Assembly (NCBI RefSeq): GCF_023516595.1 | Contig: NZ_JAMGBG010000097.1 | Location: forward strand, 19,577 to 83,576 | From: Streptomyces neyagawaensis | GTDB taxonomy: Bacteria; Actinomycetota; Actinomycetes; Streptomycetales; Streptomycetaceae | Direction of reading: 5' to 3' | Length of the DNA stretch: 64,000 nucleotides | In this document: piece after piece, positions 1-8,590 of the stretch | How positions within the stretch are numbered: the stretch's first letter is position 1 | Layout of the letters: each line of letters opens with the position of its first letter | Notes under the pieces: generated by a model | Told to the model about the DNA's origin: nothing | The model's input: the letters and a program-made list of their open reading frames with translations, nothing else | Databases searched by the model: none | Position numbers and translations under genes: made by a program

Positions 1-93
1 GGGCTGATGGGGCCCAGCCCGGAACGCATCCGCCTGGACGACCGACGCCGCCCCACACGCGCCCGCCGCTCACGCGACGCGCTCTTCTACTGA
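1..93 (+). CDS. C-terminal end of an unidentified upstream gene
   Basis: An open frame enters from the left edge and stops at TGA 91-93, leaving about 30 codons. The visible tail is strongly basic (many Arg, ending DALFY). Codon use is GC3-rich like the downstream genes. It lies 66 bases upstream of the MoxR ATPase on the same strand, so it may belong to the same operon. Too little is visible to name a family. Confidence 0.45.
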   Translation, partial: GLMGPSPERIRLDDRRRPTRARRSRDALFY

Positions 94-159
94 CCTCTCC
101 GCATCCCCCTTCCTTCCGGGCCCCGGCCCGTCCCACCACACACTCACAGGTGATCACAC

Positions 160-1419
160 ATGACGACTTACGCACCCTTTGCTCCTGTTTCTCCTTCCGT
201 GGAGTCCTTCGCCTCCCCACTCGACGTGGCCGACGCCCTGCTGACCCTGTTGCGCGACACGACCACCGAACCCCGGCCCGACACCCAGCTGGAGGCGCTG
301 ACGCTGGCCGTCGCCGCCGATCTGCCCGTACTGCTGTGGGGTGAGCCGGGCATCGGCAAGACGGCGGCGCTGACCCAGCTCGCCGCCGCGCTGGACCTGC
401 CGTTGACGACGGTGATCGCGAGCGTGCACGAGCCTTCCGACTTCTCGGGCCTGCCCGTCGTGGGCGACGACCCCGCCGAGCAGGGGGTGCCGATGGCCCC
501 GCCGGACTGGGCGGTGCGCCTGGTGCGGGCCGGGCGGGGCCTGCTGTTCCTGGACGAGCTGTCGACCGCCCCGCCGGCCGTGCAGGCCGCCCTGCTGCGG
601 CTGGTGCTGGAGCGGCGGATCGGCACGCTCCAACTGCCGCCCGAGGTGAGGATCGTGGCCGCCGCCAACCCCCGGTCCTCGGCGGCCGACGGCTGGGAGC
701 TGAGCCCGCCGCTCGCCAACCGGTTCGTGCACCTGCGGTGGACCCACGACCACGAGGTCGTCGTCCGGGGTCTCGGCGGAACCTGGCCGCGCGCGACCCT
801 GCCCCGGCTCGACCCGGAGCGACTCCCGGAAGCCGTGGACCACGCCCGCCGCGCGGTGTGCGGGCTGCTCGCCGCCCGCCCCAAGCTGGTGCACCAACTG
901 CCCAGCAGCGAGAGTCGGCGGGGCGGCGCCTGGCCGTCGCCGCGCAGCTGGGAGATGACCCTGCGGCTGATCGCCTTCGCCACCGCCTCCGGGGTCTCCC
1001 GTGACGTCCTGTCCCTGCTGGTCAGGGGCACCGTCGGCGACGGTCCGGGGCTGGAGCTGCTGGCGAGCCTGGACCGCATGGAACTGCCGGACCCCGAGGT
1101 GCTGCTCGCGGACCCGGCGGGCGCGGTGCTGCCCGAACGGGGGGATCTGCGTCAGGCGGTGCTGGACGGGGTGGTGGCGGCCGTGCGGGGGCGCCCGGAG
1201 AAGTCCCGCTGGGACGCCGCGTGGGCGCTGCTGGTCCGGGCACTCGAAACGGGCGCCCCGGATCTGGTGGTCGTCCCCGCGACGACGCTCGCCTCGCTGC
1301 GCCAGAGGGACTGGGACGTGCCGGCGGAGATCGAACAGCTCGCCGGAGTGGTCACGCTGTCCCGGCGGGCGGACGAGGCGGCGAGCCGCGCCGCCGCGGC
1401 GACGAAGGTCCGCCGATGA
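160..1419 (+). CDS. MoxR-family AAA+ ATPase
   Basis: This 419-residue AAA+ ATPase is of the MoxR/dynein-related type, which usually acts as a chaperone-like ATPase paired with a VWA-domain partner. Visible motifs are Walker A GEPGIGKT (residues 61-68), Walker B LLFLDE near residue 130, a sensor-1-like AAANP near 166 and an arginine-finger-like LANRF near 186. The ATG at 160 follows an AGGTGA ribosome-binding site. Its stop overlaps the start of the VWA-like gene (ATGA), so the two are translationally coupled, as is typical of MoxR/VWA pairs. The substrate cannot be told from sequence. Confidence 0.88.
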   Translation: MTTYAPFAPVSPSVESFASPLDVADALLTLLRDTTTEPRPDTQLEALTLAVAADLPVLLWGEPGIGKTAALTQLAAALDLPLTTVIASVHEPSDFSGLPVVGDDPAEQGVPMAPPDWAVRLVRAGRGLLFLDELSTAPPAVQAALLRLVLERRIGTLQLPPEVRIVAAANPRSSAADGWELSPPLANRFVHLRWTHDHEVVVRGLGGTWPRATLPRLDPERLPEAVDHARRAVCGLLAARPKLVHQLPSSESRRGGAWPSPRSWEMTLRLIAFATASGVSRDVLSLLVRGTVGDGPGLELLASLDRMELPDPEVLLADPAGAVLPERGDLRQAVLDGVVAAVRGRPEKSRWDAAWALLVRALETGAPDLVVVPATTLASLRQRDWDVPAEIEQLAGVVTLSRRADEAASRAAAATKVRR

Positions 1420-2666
1420 GCGCCGGCCCGACGAGGGCGCGCCTCGACGCGGCTCTGGACCGCGACAAGCTGTTCACGGCCAGGCTCCAGGCGGCCAGGG
1501 CGCGGCCCTATCTGGCGACGGCGCTGTTCGCGCTGCATCCCGTCGTGTCGCGGCAGGTGCCCACCATGGCCGTCGACCCGCACTGGCGGTGCTACGTCTC
1601 CCCGGCCTTCGTGGACCGCACACCGGTGGAGGAACTGGCGGGCGTCTGGGTGCACGAGGTGTCCCATCTGCTGCGCGACCACCACGGGCGCGGCGACCGG
1701 ATCGCCAAGGAGCTGGGGCTGACCGGCCGCGGGGACCGGCTGCGGATCAACATCGCCGCGGACTGCGAGATCAACGACGACGCGTTCGGCGACGGGCTGG
1801 TCAAGCCGGAGGGCGCCGTCGAGCCGGCGACCCTGCGGCTGCGCGAGGGGCTGCTCATGGAGGAGTACCTGCGGCTGTTCCGGCTCGGGCCGCTGATGAA
1901 CGATCTGGCCTGGCTGGACTGCGGCAGCGGCGCCGACGGGCTGGAGCGGGAGTGGGACCTCGGCCCGGACGGGGCGCACGGCCTGAGCGAGCAGGAGAAG
2001 GACGGGGTCCGGTTCCGGGTGGCCCAGGGCATCAAGGGGCGCCCGGGCAACGCTCCGGAGGGGTGGCGGCGCTGGGCGGAGGACGCGTTCCATCCGCCAC
2101 AGCCGTGGCGGGAGTTGCTGGGCTCGGCGGTGCGTGCGGCGGTCGCCGTCGCGGGCGGGGGCGACGACTACACCTATGGCCGGCCGTCCCGGCGGTCGAC
2201 GGGCGTGCCGGGGGCGGTGCTGCCGAGTCTGCGGCGGACCCCGCCCCGGGTCTCGGTGATCATCGACACCTCAGGGTCGGTCAGCGACGCCGAACTGGGC
2301 AGTGCGCTGCTGGAGGTGGCCGCGATCTCCCGTGCCGTGGGCGGGAGACGGGACCTGGTCACCGTGGTGCCCTGTGACGCGGCGGCCCGGATCGCCCATC
2401 CGCTGTGCCGGGCGGAGGGCATCCCTCTGATGGGTGGCGGGGGCACGGATCTGCGGAGCGGCTTCGCCCGGGCGCTGCGGTCGCGGCTCCGGCCCGATGT
2501 CGTCGTGGTGCTCACCGACGGTCAGACACCGTGGCCGTCGAGCCGGCCCGCGTGCCGGACGGTGGTGGGCCTGTTCCCCCGGCACGGCCACTCCTGGGAC
2601 GAGGACGACCCCGACTACGTGCCTGACTCACCGCCGGACTGGGCGCGGGTGGTCGAGATCGGGTAG
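1416..2666 (+). CDS. DUF2201/VWA-like putative metallopeptidase
   Basis: The 416-residue protein has an N-terminal metallopeptidase-like half with a zinc-binding HEVSH motif at residues 80-84 (HExxH) and a downstream DCEIND segment. The C-terminal VWA-like half carries the MIDAS-type motif DTSGS near residue 283 and VVVLTDG near 365. This arrangement matches the DUF2201 putative metallopeptidase / VWA-like family commonly encoded after a MoxR ATPase. It begins at ATG 1416, overlapping the ATPase stop by 4 bases. Its last 52 bases overlap the 3' end of the convergent antiporter gene. Peptidase activity is predicted, not shown. Confidence 0.85.
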   Translation: MSAGPTRARLDAALDRDKLFTARLQAARARPYLATALFALHPVVSRQVPTMAVDPHWRCYVSPAFVDRTPVEELAGVWVHEVSHLLRDHHGRGDRIAKELGLTGRGDRLRINIAADCEINDDAFGDGLVKPEGAVEPATLRLREGLLMEEYLRLFRLGPLMNDLAWLDCGSGADGLEREWDLGPDGAHGLSEQEKDGVRFRVAQGIKGRPGNAPEGWRRWAEDAFHPPQPWRELLGSAVRAAVAVAGGGDDYTYGRPSRRSTGVPGAVLPSLRRTPPRVSVIIDTSGSVSDAELGSALLEVAAISRAVGGRRDLVTVVPCDAAARIAHPLCRAEGIPLMGGGGTDLRSGFARALRSRLRPDVVVVLTDGQTPWPSSRPACRTVVGLFPRHGHSWDEDDPDYVPDSPPDWARVVEIG

Positions 2667-3976
2667 GGGGCGGCGGTGTCCGGAAGGTCCTGGGCCGCCG
2701 GGCGCGTGGGCAGGATCAGGTGCAGCAGGGGCCCCGCCATCGCCGTCGTGACGAGGGCCATGACGACCATGGAGGAGTACAACCGGTCGTCCAGCGCCCC
2801 GAGTTGGAGACCCACGGTCAGGATGACGAGTTCGGTCAGACCGCGGGTGTTGACGAGGACGGCGAGCGCCGCCGCCGGACGGCCCGGCAGTCCGGTGGCG
2901 CGGGCCGCGCCGAACGCCCCGATGAACTTGCCGCTGACGGCCACGACGAGGATGAGGGCCAGTTCGGTCAGGTCGCCGCCGTCCATGCCCGACAGATCGA
3001 CCTTCAGGCCCGCGACGACGAAGAAGACGGGCAACAGCAGAAGGTCGTTGAGGTGCGAGACCCGCTCCGTGACACGTTCCGATATCCGCCCCGGAGAGGC
3101 GGGCACCTGAGCGGCGGCGTCCGGTCGGCCGTCGCCCATGTCGCGTGTGTCGCCCGTGTCGCGCGCGGCGCGTCTCGGCATGATCGCGCCGAAGAGGAAC
3201 GCCCCGAAGATGAAGTGGAGTCCGATCCATTCGGTGAAGGCCGCGGACGCCAGCAGACCGGCCAGGGTGACGACCGTCGAGGCGGAACGGCCCCGGTCCG
3301 CCGCCCATCGCCCGGCCAGGAAGCGACGCAGCGCGGGTCCGACCGCGGTGAACATGAGCAGCGCGTACGGCACGAACAGCAGCAGGAGCCAGTGCGATCC
3401 GGTGGCCGCCCCCGCTATCGCCACGACCGCGGCGAGCAGGGTCCAGGCCAGTACGTCGTCGATCGCGGCGCAGGCCAGCGCGACGGCACCCAGCCAGGTG
3501 TGGCGGATCCCGCGGTCCGTGAGGATGCGGGCCAGCACCGGGAACGCGGTGACGGACATCGCGGCGCCCATGAACAGCACGAACCCGGTCCGGTCGGCGG
3601 TGGGGTGGCTGTCGAACAGATGGAGGGCGAGGAGCGCGCCCAGCCCGAAGGGCAGGACGACGGAGCCGGCGGCGACGGCACCGGCCACGGCCCGGTGCCC
3701 GCGCAGGAGTCCGGTGTCGAGTTCCGCGCCAACGGTGAACATGAAGAGGGCCACGCCCAGGTTGGCCAGTGCGGCCAGGAAGGGCCGGACGTCGTCGGGG
3801 AAGAGGGTGCCCGAGACGGCCTCGCCCAGCAGCGTCGGGCCGAGCAGGACACCGAGGAGGACCTCGCCGATGACGGGCGGCTGCCTCAGCCGCCGGGCCA
3901 GCGCGCCCGCGCCGAACGCGAGCAGGGAGATCAGGGCGAGGGCGAGGAACAGCGTCGTCAGCTGGTGGTTCGTCAC
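2615..3976 (-). CDS. CPA2-family cation/proton antiporter
   Basis: A 453-residue membrane protein with about 12 hydrophobic segments, matching Na+(K+)/H+ exchangers of the CPA2 (KefB-like) family. Recognisable features are the N-terminal QPPVIGEVLLG segment, the paired acidic residues in AIDDVLAW inside a membrane helix (the ion-binding pair of this family), and the late LNTRGLTELV-like stretch (NTRGLTEL). There is no C-terminal TrkA-N domain, so it is a short form. GTG start at 3976. It is divergent from the metallophore-like operon, and the Fur-like palindrome lies between them, so shared control is possible but unproven. Confidence 0.87.
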   Translation of the reverse strand: MTNHQLTTLFLALALISLLAFGAGALARRLRQPPVIGEVLLGVLLGPTLLGEAVSGTLFPDDVRPFLAALANLGVALFMFTVGAELDTGLLRGHRAVAGAVAAGSVVLPFGLGALLALHLFDSHPTADRTGFVLFMGAAMSVTAFPVLARILTDRGIRHTWLGAVALACAAIDDVLAWTLLAAVVAIAGAATGSHWLLLLFVPYALLMFTAVGPALRRFLAGRWAADRGRSASTVVTLAGLLASAAFTEWIGLHFIFGAFLFGAIMPRRAARDTGDTRDMGDGRPDAAAQVPASPGRISERVTERVSHLNDLLLLPVFFVVAGLKVDLSGMDGGDLTELALILVVAVSGKFIGAFGAARATGLPGRPAAALAVLVNTRGLTELVILTVGLQLGALDDRLYSSMVVMALVTTAMAGPLLHLILPTRPAAQDLPDTAAPYPISTTRAQSGGESGT

Positions 3977-4038
3977 AGGGAGAACGTCTCCCCCGCTCCC
4001 TCACTCCAACCCGCTCCCTCACTCCAACCACATGACAA

Positions 4039-4057
4039 TGAAAATGATTATCGATAA
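4039..4057. promoter_or_regulatory. Fur/Zur-family box-like palindrome
   Basis: The AT-rich stretch contains TGAAAATGATTATCG (4039-4053), a 7-1-7 arrangement with 5 of 7 arm positions complementary, and an overlapping perfect palindrome TTATCGATAA (4048-4057). It resembles Zur boxes of actinomycetes (TGAAAAT-n-ATTTTCA) and the wider Fur consensus, and not the DmdR/IdeR iron box. It stands out in very GC-rich surroundings, about 90 bases before the ATP-grasp start at 4145 and 60 bases from the antiporter start. Metal-responsive repression of the operon is inferred. Confidence 0.55.
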
Positions 4058-4144
4058 GGTGAGCATGTCAACCCGGGCGCCTCCCTGCCGAGGCGCCGTC
4101 GGGCTGCCCTGACGCCTGAACCACACCGCACGAAAAGGGGAGCC

Positions 4145-5401
4145 GTGGCTCATCTGTTGGTGGTCGAGAGCTGGGTCGGATCGATGAGCAGGCTGCTGCC
4201 ACGGGCCGTTCGGGAAGGCGGACACGAGTTCACGTTCCTCACCCGCGACCTGCACCACTACCTGCGCTCGGCCCCCGAGGGCACCGCGCACCCCCTGCTC
4301 GGCGCGCGCAACGTGATCACGGCCGACACCAACGACCTGGACACCCTGCTGCCGGAGGTCGAGCGGCTGCACGCGGTGTTCGGCTTCGACGGGGTCATCT
4401 CGTCCTGTGACTACTACCTCCCGACAGTCGCCCGGATCGCCGGACATCTCGGGCTGCCCGGCCCCGGCCCTGAGGCGGTCCAGAACGCCTGCCGCAAGGA
4501 CGCCACCCGTCGCGTCCTCACCGACGCGGGGGTGCCGGGACCGCGCTTCGCCGTCCACGAGGAGTGGGCCGATCTCGCGCGGGCGGCACGGGAGATCGGT
4601 TATCCGCTGGTCGTGAAGCCGGTCGACCTGTGCGCGGGCATGTACGTGCGCCGCGTCGACGACGAGAGCGAACTGGCCGCCGCCGTAAGCGCGTTGGCCG
4701 ACTTCCCGCTGAACGCGCGCGGGCAGCGGCGGGCGTCCTCCGTTCTCCTGGAGGAGTTGCTGACCGGCCCCGAGGTGAGCGTGGAGACCGTCTCGTACGC
4801 GGGGGCGGTGCACGTCGTCGGGGTGACCGACAAGAGCGTCGGCGGGGCACCGGCGTTCATCGAGACCGGGCACATGTTCCCCGCCGGCCTGTCGTCGGCC
4901 GACGCGGACGCCGCCGAGCAGACGGCGCTCGGCGCGCTCAAGGCCCTCGGGTTGACCGACGGCGTCGTGGCGCACACCGAGATCAAGCTGACGCCGGACG
5001 GACCCCGTGTCGTCGAGGTCAACCCGCGGCCCGCCGGGAACCGCATCACCGAGCTGATCCGGCATGTCACCGGCATCGATCTCGCCGCTGCCGCCGTCGA
5101 GGTCGCCCTCGGCCTCGCGCCCGATCTGACGCACCGCGGGACCGGGCTGCGCAGCGCGGCGGTCGGCTTCCTCGTGCCCGAGGTGTCGGGCACGCTCGAC
5201 GCCCTGGACGACACCCCGTTGCGGGGCGCCGCCGGTGTGCTGGAGGTGCAGCTCGCCGAGCCGGGACGGCCGGTCAGGTCGGCCGGCAGCAACAACGAGT
5301 ACCTCGGCCACGTCATGGTGGGCGACCCCCACGGGCAGGGCGCCCGCGCCCTGGTCGAGGCGCTGCTCGGCGAGTTGAGCGCCGGGCTGGTGATCCGGTG
5401 A
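4145..5401 (+). CDS. ATP-grasp carboxylate-amine ligase
   Basis: A 418-residue ATP-grasp enzyme with the layout of L-amino-acid ligases such as BacD and carnosine-synthase-like proteins: a Rossmann-like N-terminal part (residues 1-110), the ATP-grasp lid with VVKPVDL near 156, an ETGHMFPAG segment near 240, and the metal-binding acids in HTEIKL near 278 and VEVNPR near 290. The expected reaction is ATP-dependent amide-bond formation via an acyl phosphate. GTG start at 4145 follows AAAAGGGGAG. First gene of the operon; its stop overlaps the next start (GTGA). Substrates are unknown; with the epimerase and PLP enzyme downstream it probably joins two amino-acid-like units. Confidence 0.82.
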   Translation: MAHLLVVESWVGSMSRLLPRAVREGGHEFTFLTRDLHHYLRSAPEGTAHPLLGARNVITADTNDLDTLLPEVERLHAVFGFDGVISSCDYYLPTVARIAGHLGLPGPGPEAVQNACRKDATRRVLTDAGVPGPRFAVHEEWADLARAAREIGYPLVVKPVDLCAGMYVRRVDDESELAAAVSALADFPLNARGQRRASSVLLEELLTGPEVSVETVSYAGAVHVVGVTDKSVGGAPAFIETGHMFPAGLSSADADAAEQTALGALKALGLTDGVVAHTEIKLTPDGPRVVEVNPRPAGNRITELIRHVTGIDLAAAAVEVALGLAPDLTHRGTGLRSAAVGFLVPEVSGTLDALDDTPLRGAAGVLEVQLAEPGRPVRSAGSNNEYLGHVMVGDPHGQGARALVEALLGELSAGLVIR

Positions 5402-6246
5402 CCACCGCCACGACGGCCCGCGCGGCCACGTACGGGGAACTCATGGAGCGGGCCAGGGCCGGAGAGCTCGGTCCCGACCCGAGAACCCTGCGGATCGCGG
5501 TGGCCTTCGCGACCCGGCAGGCCGTACGACACGACGGGCGCGGCACCGGCTACCGCAACGAGGTGCTCAGCCTGCGGCTCGCCGGTGCCGTCGGCTCCTG
5601 CGCGGTCGAGCCGGGCGCCCTGCCCGACGCGGCGATCGACGACTGCGTGGGCGCCGACGTGGCCCGGCTGCTGGACCATCCGCTGGCGCCGGTGCGGGTG
5701 GCGGCGCTCGACGCCTATCTGATGCACATCACCCCGCACACCCCCGGGAACGGGGCGCGTCCGTTCCCCCTGCCGGCCGGCACTTCCCTGGAGAAGTCCC
5801 GGGCGCGGGCGGACGCGGTCGTCGACCTGCTCGACCTGCCGGCGGGCTCGACGGTCCTCGTCGTCGGGGTCGTCAACTCCCTCCTGGAGGCGTTGCGTGC
5901 CCGTGCGCTCCGGTACGTGCCGTGCGATCTCAAGGGCGGTGTGACGGAGTGGGGCGACGAGGTCGTCACCGACGCGCTCGACGCGGCCGGCGGCTGTGAC
6001 GCGCTGCTCGTCTCCGGGATGACGCTCGGCAACGACACGTTCGAACCGCTGCGGCGCCACGCCCTTCGGCACAGCAGCCAGCTCGTGATGTTCGCGCAGA
6101 CCGGCAGTGCGGTACTGCCCCGCTTCCTCGGGCACGGGGTGAGCGCCGTGTGCGCCGAGCCGTACCCGTTCTTCTGGCTGGACGCGGGCCCCGGTGTCCT
6201 GCACCGCTACCGCCTGGAGTGTCCTGGCCCAGGAGGTGGCCGGTGA
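5398..6246 (+). CDS. DUF364-like Rossmann-fold protein (putative metal-chelate related)
   Basis: This 282-residue protein looks like the DUF4213/DUF364 'putative heavy-metal chelation' family. The N-terminal half (about 1-120) corresponds to the enolase-N-like part, with FATRQAVRHDGR and YRNEVLSLRLAG. The C-terminal half is Rossmann-like, with STVLVVGVVNS, LLVSGMTLGN and MFAQTGSAVLPRF. No catalytic function is established for the family; its members are often encoded beside metal uptake or metallocofactor genes. It starts at GTG 5398, overlapping the ligase stop by 4 bases, and its stop overlaps the PLP-enzyme start. A role in opine- or metallophore-like chemistry is inference from context. 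Family assignment is by general resemblance only. Confidence 0.6.
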   Translation: MTTATTARAATYGELMERARAGELGPDPRTLRIAVAFATRQAVRHDGRGTGYRNEVLSLRLAGAVGSCAVEPGALPDAAIDDCVGADVARLLDHPLAPVRVAALDAYLMHITPHTPGNGARPFPLPAGTSLEKSRARADAVVDLLDLPAGSTVLVVGVVNSLLEALRARALRYVPCDLKGGVTEWGDEVVTDALDAAGGCDALLVSGMTLGNDTFEPLRRHALRHSSQLVMFAQTGSAVLPRFLGHGVSAVCAEPYPFFWLDAGPGVLHRYRLECPGPGGGR

Positions 6247-7529
6247 CCTCGCCGACCGTTCTGCGTTCCGTCGCCCGGCCGGAACTGCTGTCGCTCGTCG
6301 GACGTACACCGCTGGCGCGGATCACCGCCGACCTGCCCGGCCCGCAGCCCGGTTTCTGGGCCAAGCTCGAAGGGCTCTCGGCGGGCGGCATGAAGGCGCG
6401 GGCCGCCGTGTCCATGCTGCTGGGGGCCCGCGAGCGCGGTGAGCTGCGCCCCGGCGCCCCGGTCGTGGAGTCCACGTCCGGCACCCTGGGCATCGGACTG
6501 GCCTTCGCCGGTCAGGCCCTCGGGCATCCGGTGGTGCTGGTCGGCGACAGCGAACTGGAGCCGTCCATGCGGCAGTTGCTGCGCTCCCACGGCGTACGGC
6601 TGGAGCTGGTCGACCGGCCCGCGCCGCACGGCGGCTGGCAGGCGGCCCGGCTCGCCCGGCTGCGGGAACTGCTCGCCGTGCTGCCCGACGCGTACTGGCC
6701 CGACCAGTACAACAACCCCGACAACAAGGCCGGTTACGCCTCCCTCGCGGCCGAACTCGCCACGCAGCTCGACCATGTGGACATCCTGGTGTGCAGTGTC
6801 GGCACCGGCGGGCACAGCGCGGGCATCATCGGCCCGTTGCGGCGGCACTGGCCCGCGCTCGGTCTGATCGGCGTCGACTCCACCGGCTCCACGATCTTCG
6901 GGCAGCCGGCCCGGCCGCGGTTGATGCGCGGGCTGGGCAGCAGCATCCATCCGCGCAACGTCGCCTACGAGGCGTTCGACGAGGTCCACTGGGTGGGTCC
7001 GGCGGAGGCCGTGGACAGCTGCCGGCGGCTCGCCCGCGGGAGCTTCGTCAGCGGCGGCTGGAGCACCGGGGCGGTCGCGCTCGTCGCCGCGTGGGCGGCC
7101 CGTGTCCATCCGGGCGCCGTCGTCGCGACCGTCTTCCCCGACGGGCCGCACCGCTACCTCGGCAGCGTCTACGACGACGACTTCGCCGCCGCCCACGGCA
7201 TCGACCGGACCACGGCGGCCGTACGGCCCGTGGAGATCCCGCATCCCGGCGCGACGGAGGCCGTCGGCTGGGTCCGCTGCCGCAGGGTCAGCGACCCCCT
7301 GGCCGCACCAGCCGTCCCGCCCGAACCCGCCCCTGCCCCGTCCCCCTCTCGCGTGCCCGCCCCTGCCCCGTCTCCCCCTCGCGAGACCGCGCCTGTCACG
7401 TCCCCCTCTCGCGAGCCCGCTCCCGCCTCCACCGCCGCCGCAGCCGAATCGGCCGAGGCCCCTGCCGTCCCGGCGGGCGGCCGGCGCCGGAACGTCTCCG
7501 CCCCGCCCGTACCGGAAGAGAGTCTGTGA
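6243..7529 (+). CDS. Cysteine-synthase-like PLP-dependent enzyme with Pro-rich tail
   Basis: A fold-type II PLP enzyme of 428 residues. The PLP-lysine region reads SAGGMKARAA in place of the usual NPTGSFKDR, the substrate loop is ESTSGTLGIGLA, and the phosphate loop is GTGGHSAGI. The enzyme domain spans about 1-350. The family performs beta-replacement on O-acetyl- or O-phosphoserine; relatives such as SbnA use an amino acid as nucleophile to build diaminopropionate-type metallophore units. The altered lysine loop argues against ordinary cysteine synthesis. The last ~75 residues are Pro/Ala/Ser-rich with a 10-residue repeat. AGGAGG precedes GTG 6243; both ends overlap neighbouring genes by 4 bases. 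Confidence 0.8.
   Translation: MTSPTVLRSVARPELLSLVGRTPLARITADLPGPQPGFWAKLEGLSAGGMKARAAVSMLLGARERGELRPGAPVVESTSGTLGIGLAFAGQALGHPVVLVGDSELEPSMRQLLRSHGVRLELVDRPAPHGGWQAARLARLRELLAVLPDAYWPDQYNNPDNKAGYASLAAELATQLDHVDILVCSVGTGGHSAGIIGPLRRHWPALGLIGVDSTGSTIFGQPARPRLMRGLGSSIHPRNVAYEAFDEVHWVGPAEAVDSCRRLARGSFVSGGWSTGAVALVAAWAARVHPGAVVATVFPDGPHRYLGSVYDDDFAAAHGIDRTTAAVRPVEIPHPGATEAVGWVRCRRVSDPLAAPAVPPEPAPAPSPSRVPAPAPSPPRETAPVTSPSREPAPASTAAAAESAEAPAVPAGGRRRNVSAPPVPEESL
7326..7415 (+). repeat. 30-base in-frame tandem repeat, 3 copies
   Basis: Three 30-base units (7326-7355, 7356-7385, 7386-7415) plus a partial fourth encode a 10-residue unit of the type APAPSPSREP in the tail of the PLP enzyme. Copies 1 and 2 are nearly identical and copy 3 has drifted. 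It is one of three tandem expansions in this operon and probably arose by slippage. Confidence 0.85.
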
Positions 7530-8590
7530 AGGTCACCCAGCGCACCGTACGGCTCGATCTCGCCGAGCCGTTGCGCATCTCCCGCTCCACGATGGCCGCC
7601 CGCGAGGCGGTGTGGCTGACCGTCGAACACGACGGGCTGCACGGCCACGGCGAGGCCGTCACCAGCGTGTACTACGGCCTCGACGCCAACACCGTCGGGC
7701 GGCTGTTCACAGCGGTCGCCACCGAGCTGGAGCGCCTCCCCGATCCGGAGAGCGCGCTCCACGCGCTGACCGACGGTGAGCCGGCGGGCTCGGACACTCC
7801 GCCGGCCGTCACCGCGGCCGTGGACGCCGCACTGCTCGACCTCGTCGGGAAGCGGGCGGGCAGCCCCGTACACCGGCTGCTCGGCGCGCCGGCCGCCCCG
7901 GTGGCGGCCACCGCCCGGACCATCGGGATCACCGCGCCGGCGCGGGCCGCCGCCGAGGCCCGCCGACTCGCCGCGAACGGCTTCCAGGTCGTCAAGATCA
8001 AGGCCGGCGCGCCCGATCCTGAGGACGACCTCGCGCGTGTGCGGGCCGTGCGGGACGCGGCGCCCGGCGTGCGGCTGCTCCTCGACCCCAACGGCGCCTG
8101 GACGGCGGCCCGCGCGGACGCCCTGCTGCCGCGCTTCGCGGAACTGGGCGTCGAGGCCGTCGAGCAGCCCCTCGTCCCGGGCGACCCGGAGGCGCTGGCC
8201 GCCCTCGCCGAGCGCTCGCCGCTGCCGGTGATCGCCGACGAGGACGCCGTGAGCGCCGAGGACGTACGGCGGCTCGCCGGGCGCGTCCACGGGGTGAACG
8301 TCAAGCTCGCCAAGTGCGGCGGCGTCCACGCGGCCCTGGGGATCGCCGCCGCGATCGAGGGCAGCGGCACCGACCTCATGCTCGGCTGCCTCACCGCCAG
8401 CAGCCTCGGCCTCGCCCCGGCAGTCCACCTCGCCGACCGGGCCCGCTGGGCCGACCTCGACGGACATCTCCTCCTCGCCCATGACCCGTGGACCGGCATC
8501 GGCGGCCACGACGGGGTCGTCCGGGCAAGCGACCTTCCAGGACTGGGAGTTCGGCTCAGGAAGGAGGTGCATGGTGCGGACGTGGCATGA
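7526..8590 (+). CDS. Enolase-superfamily dipeptide epimerase-like protein
   Basis: A 354-residue enolase-superfamily member of the muconate-lactonising/dipeptide-epimerase subgroup. The active-site set is complete: KIKAG (KxK catalytic base), LLLDPNGAW (first metal ligand Asp), VEQP (Glu), IADED (second acid pair) and VNVKLAKCGG (catalytic Lys on the opposite face), with a C-terminal capping LGCLTASS. The best-known relatives epimerise L-Ala-D/L-Glu and other dipeptides. Following an ATP-grasp ligase, it most plausibly epimerises the ligase product or a building block, giving a D-centre. GTG start at 7526 overlaps the PLP-enzyme stop by 4 bases. The exact substrate is not predictable. Confidence 0.83.
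   Translation: MKVTQRTVRLDLAEPLRISRSTMAAREAVWLTVEHDGLHGHGEAVTSVYYGLDANTVGRLFTAVATELERLPDPESALHALTDGEPAGSDTPPAVTAAVDAALLDLVGKRAGSPVHRLLGAPAAPVAATARTIGITAPARAAAEARRLAANGFQVVKIKAGAPDPEDDLARVRAVRDAAPGVRLLLDPNGAWTAARADALLPRFAELGVEAVEQPLVPGDPEALAALAERSPLPVIADEDAVSAEDVRRLAGRVHGVNVKLAKCGGVHAALGIAAAIEGSGTDLMLGCLTASSLGLAPAVHLADRARWADLDGHLLLAHDPWTGIGGHDGVVRASDLPGLGVRLRKEVHGADVA

Noticed and set aside
154..1079. Long antisense frames over the MoxR gene and similar shadows elsewhere
   Set aside because: High GC makes all frames long; these lack motifs and have unfavourable codon use.
4033..4058. DmdR/IdeR iron box
   Set aside because: The consensus TTAGGTTAGGCTAACCTAA does not fit; the Fur/Zur pattern does.
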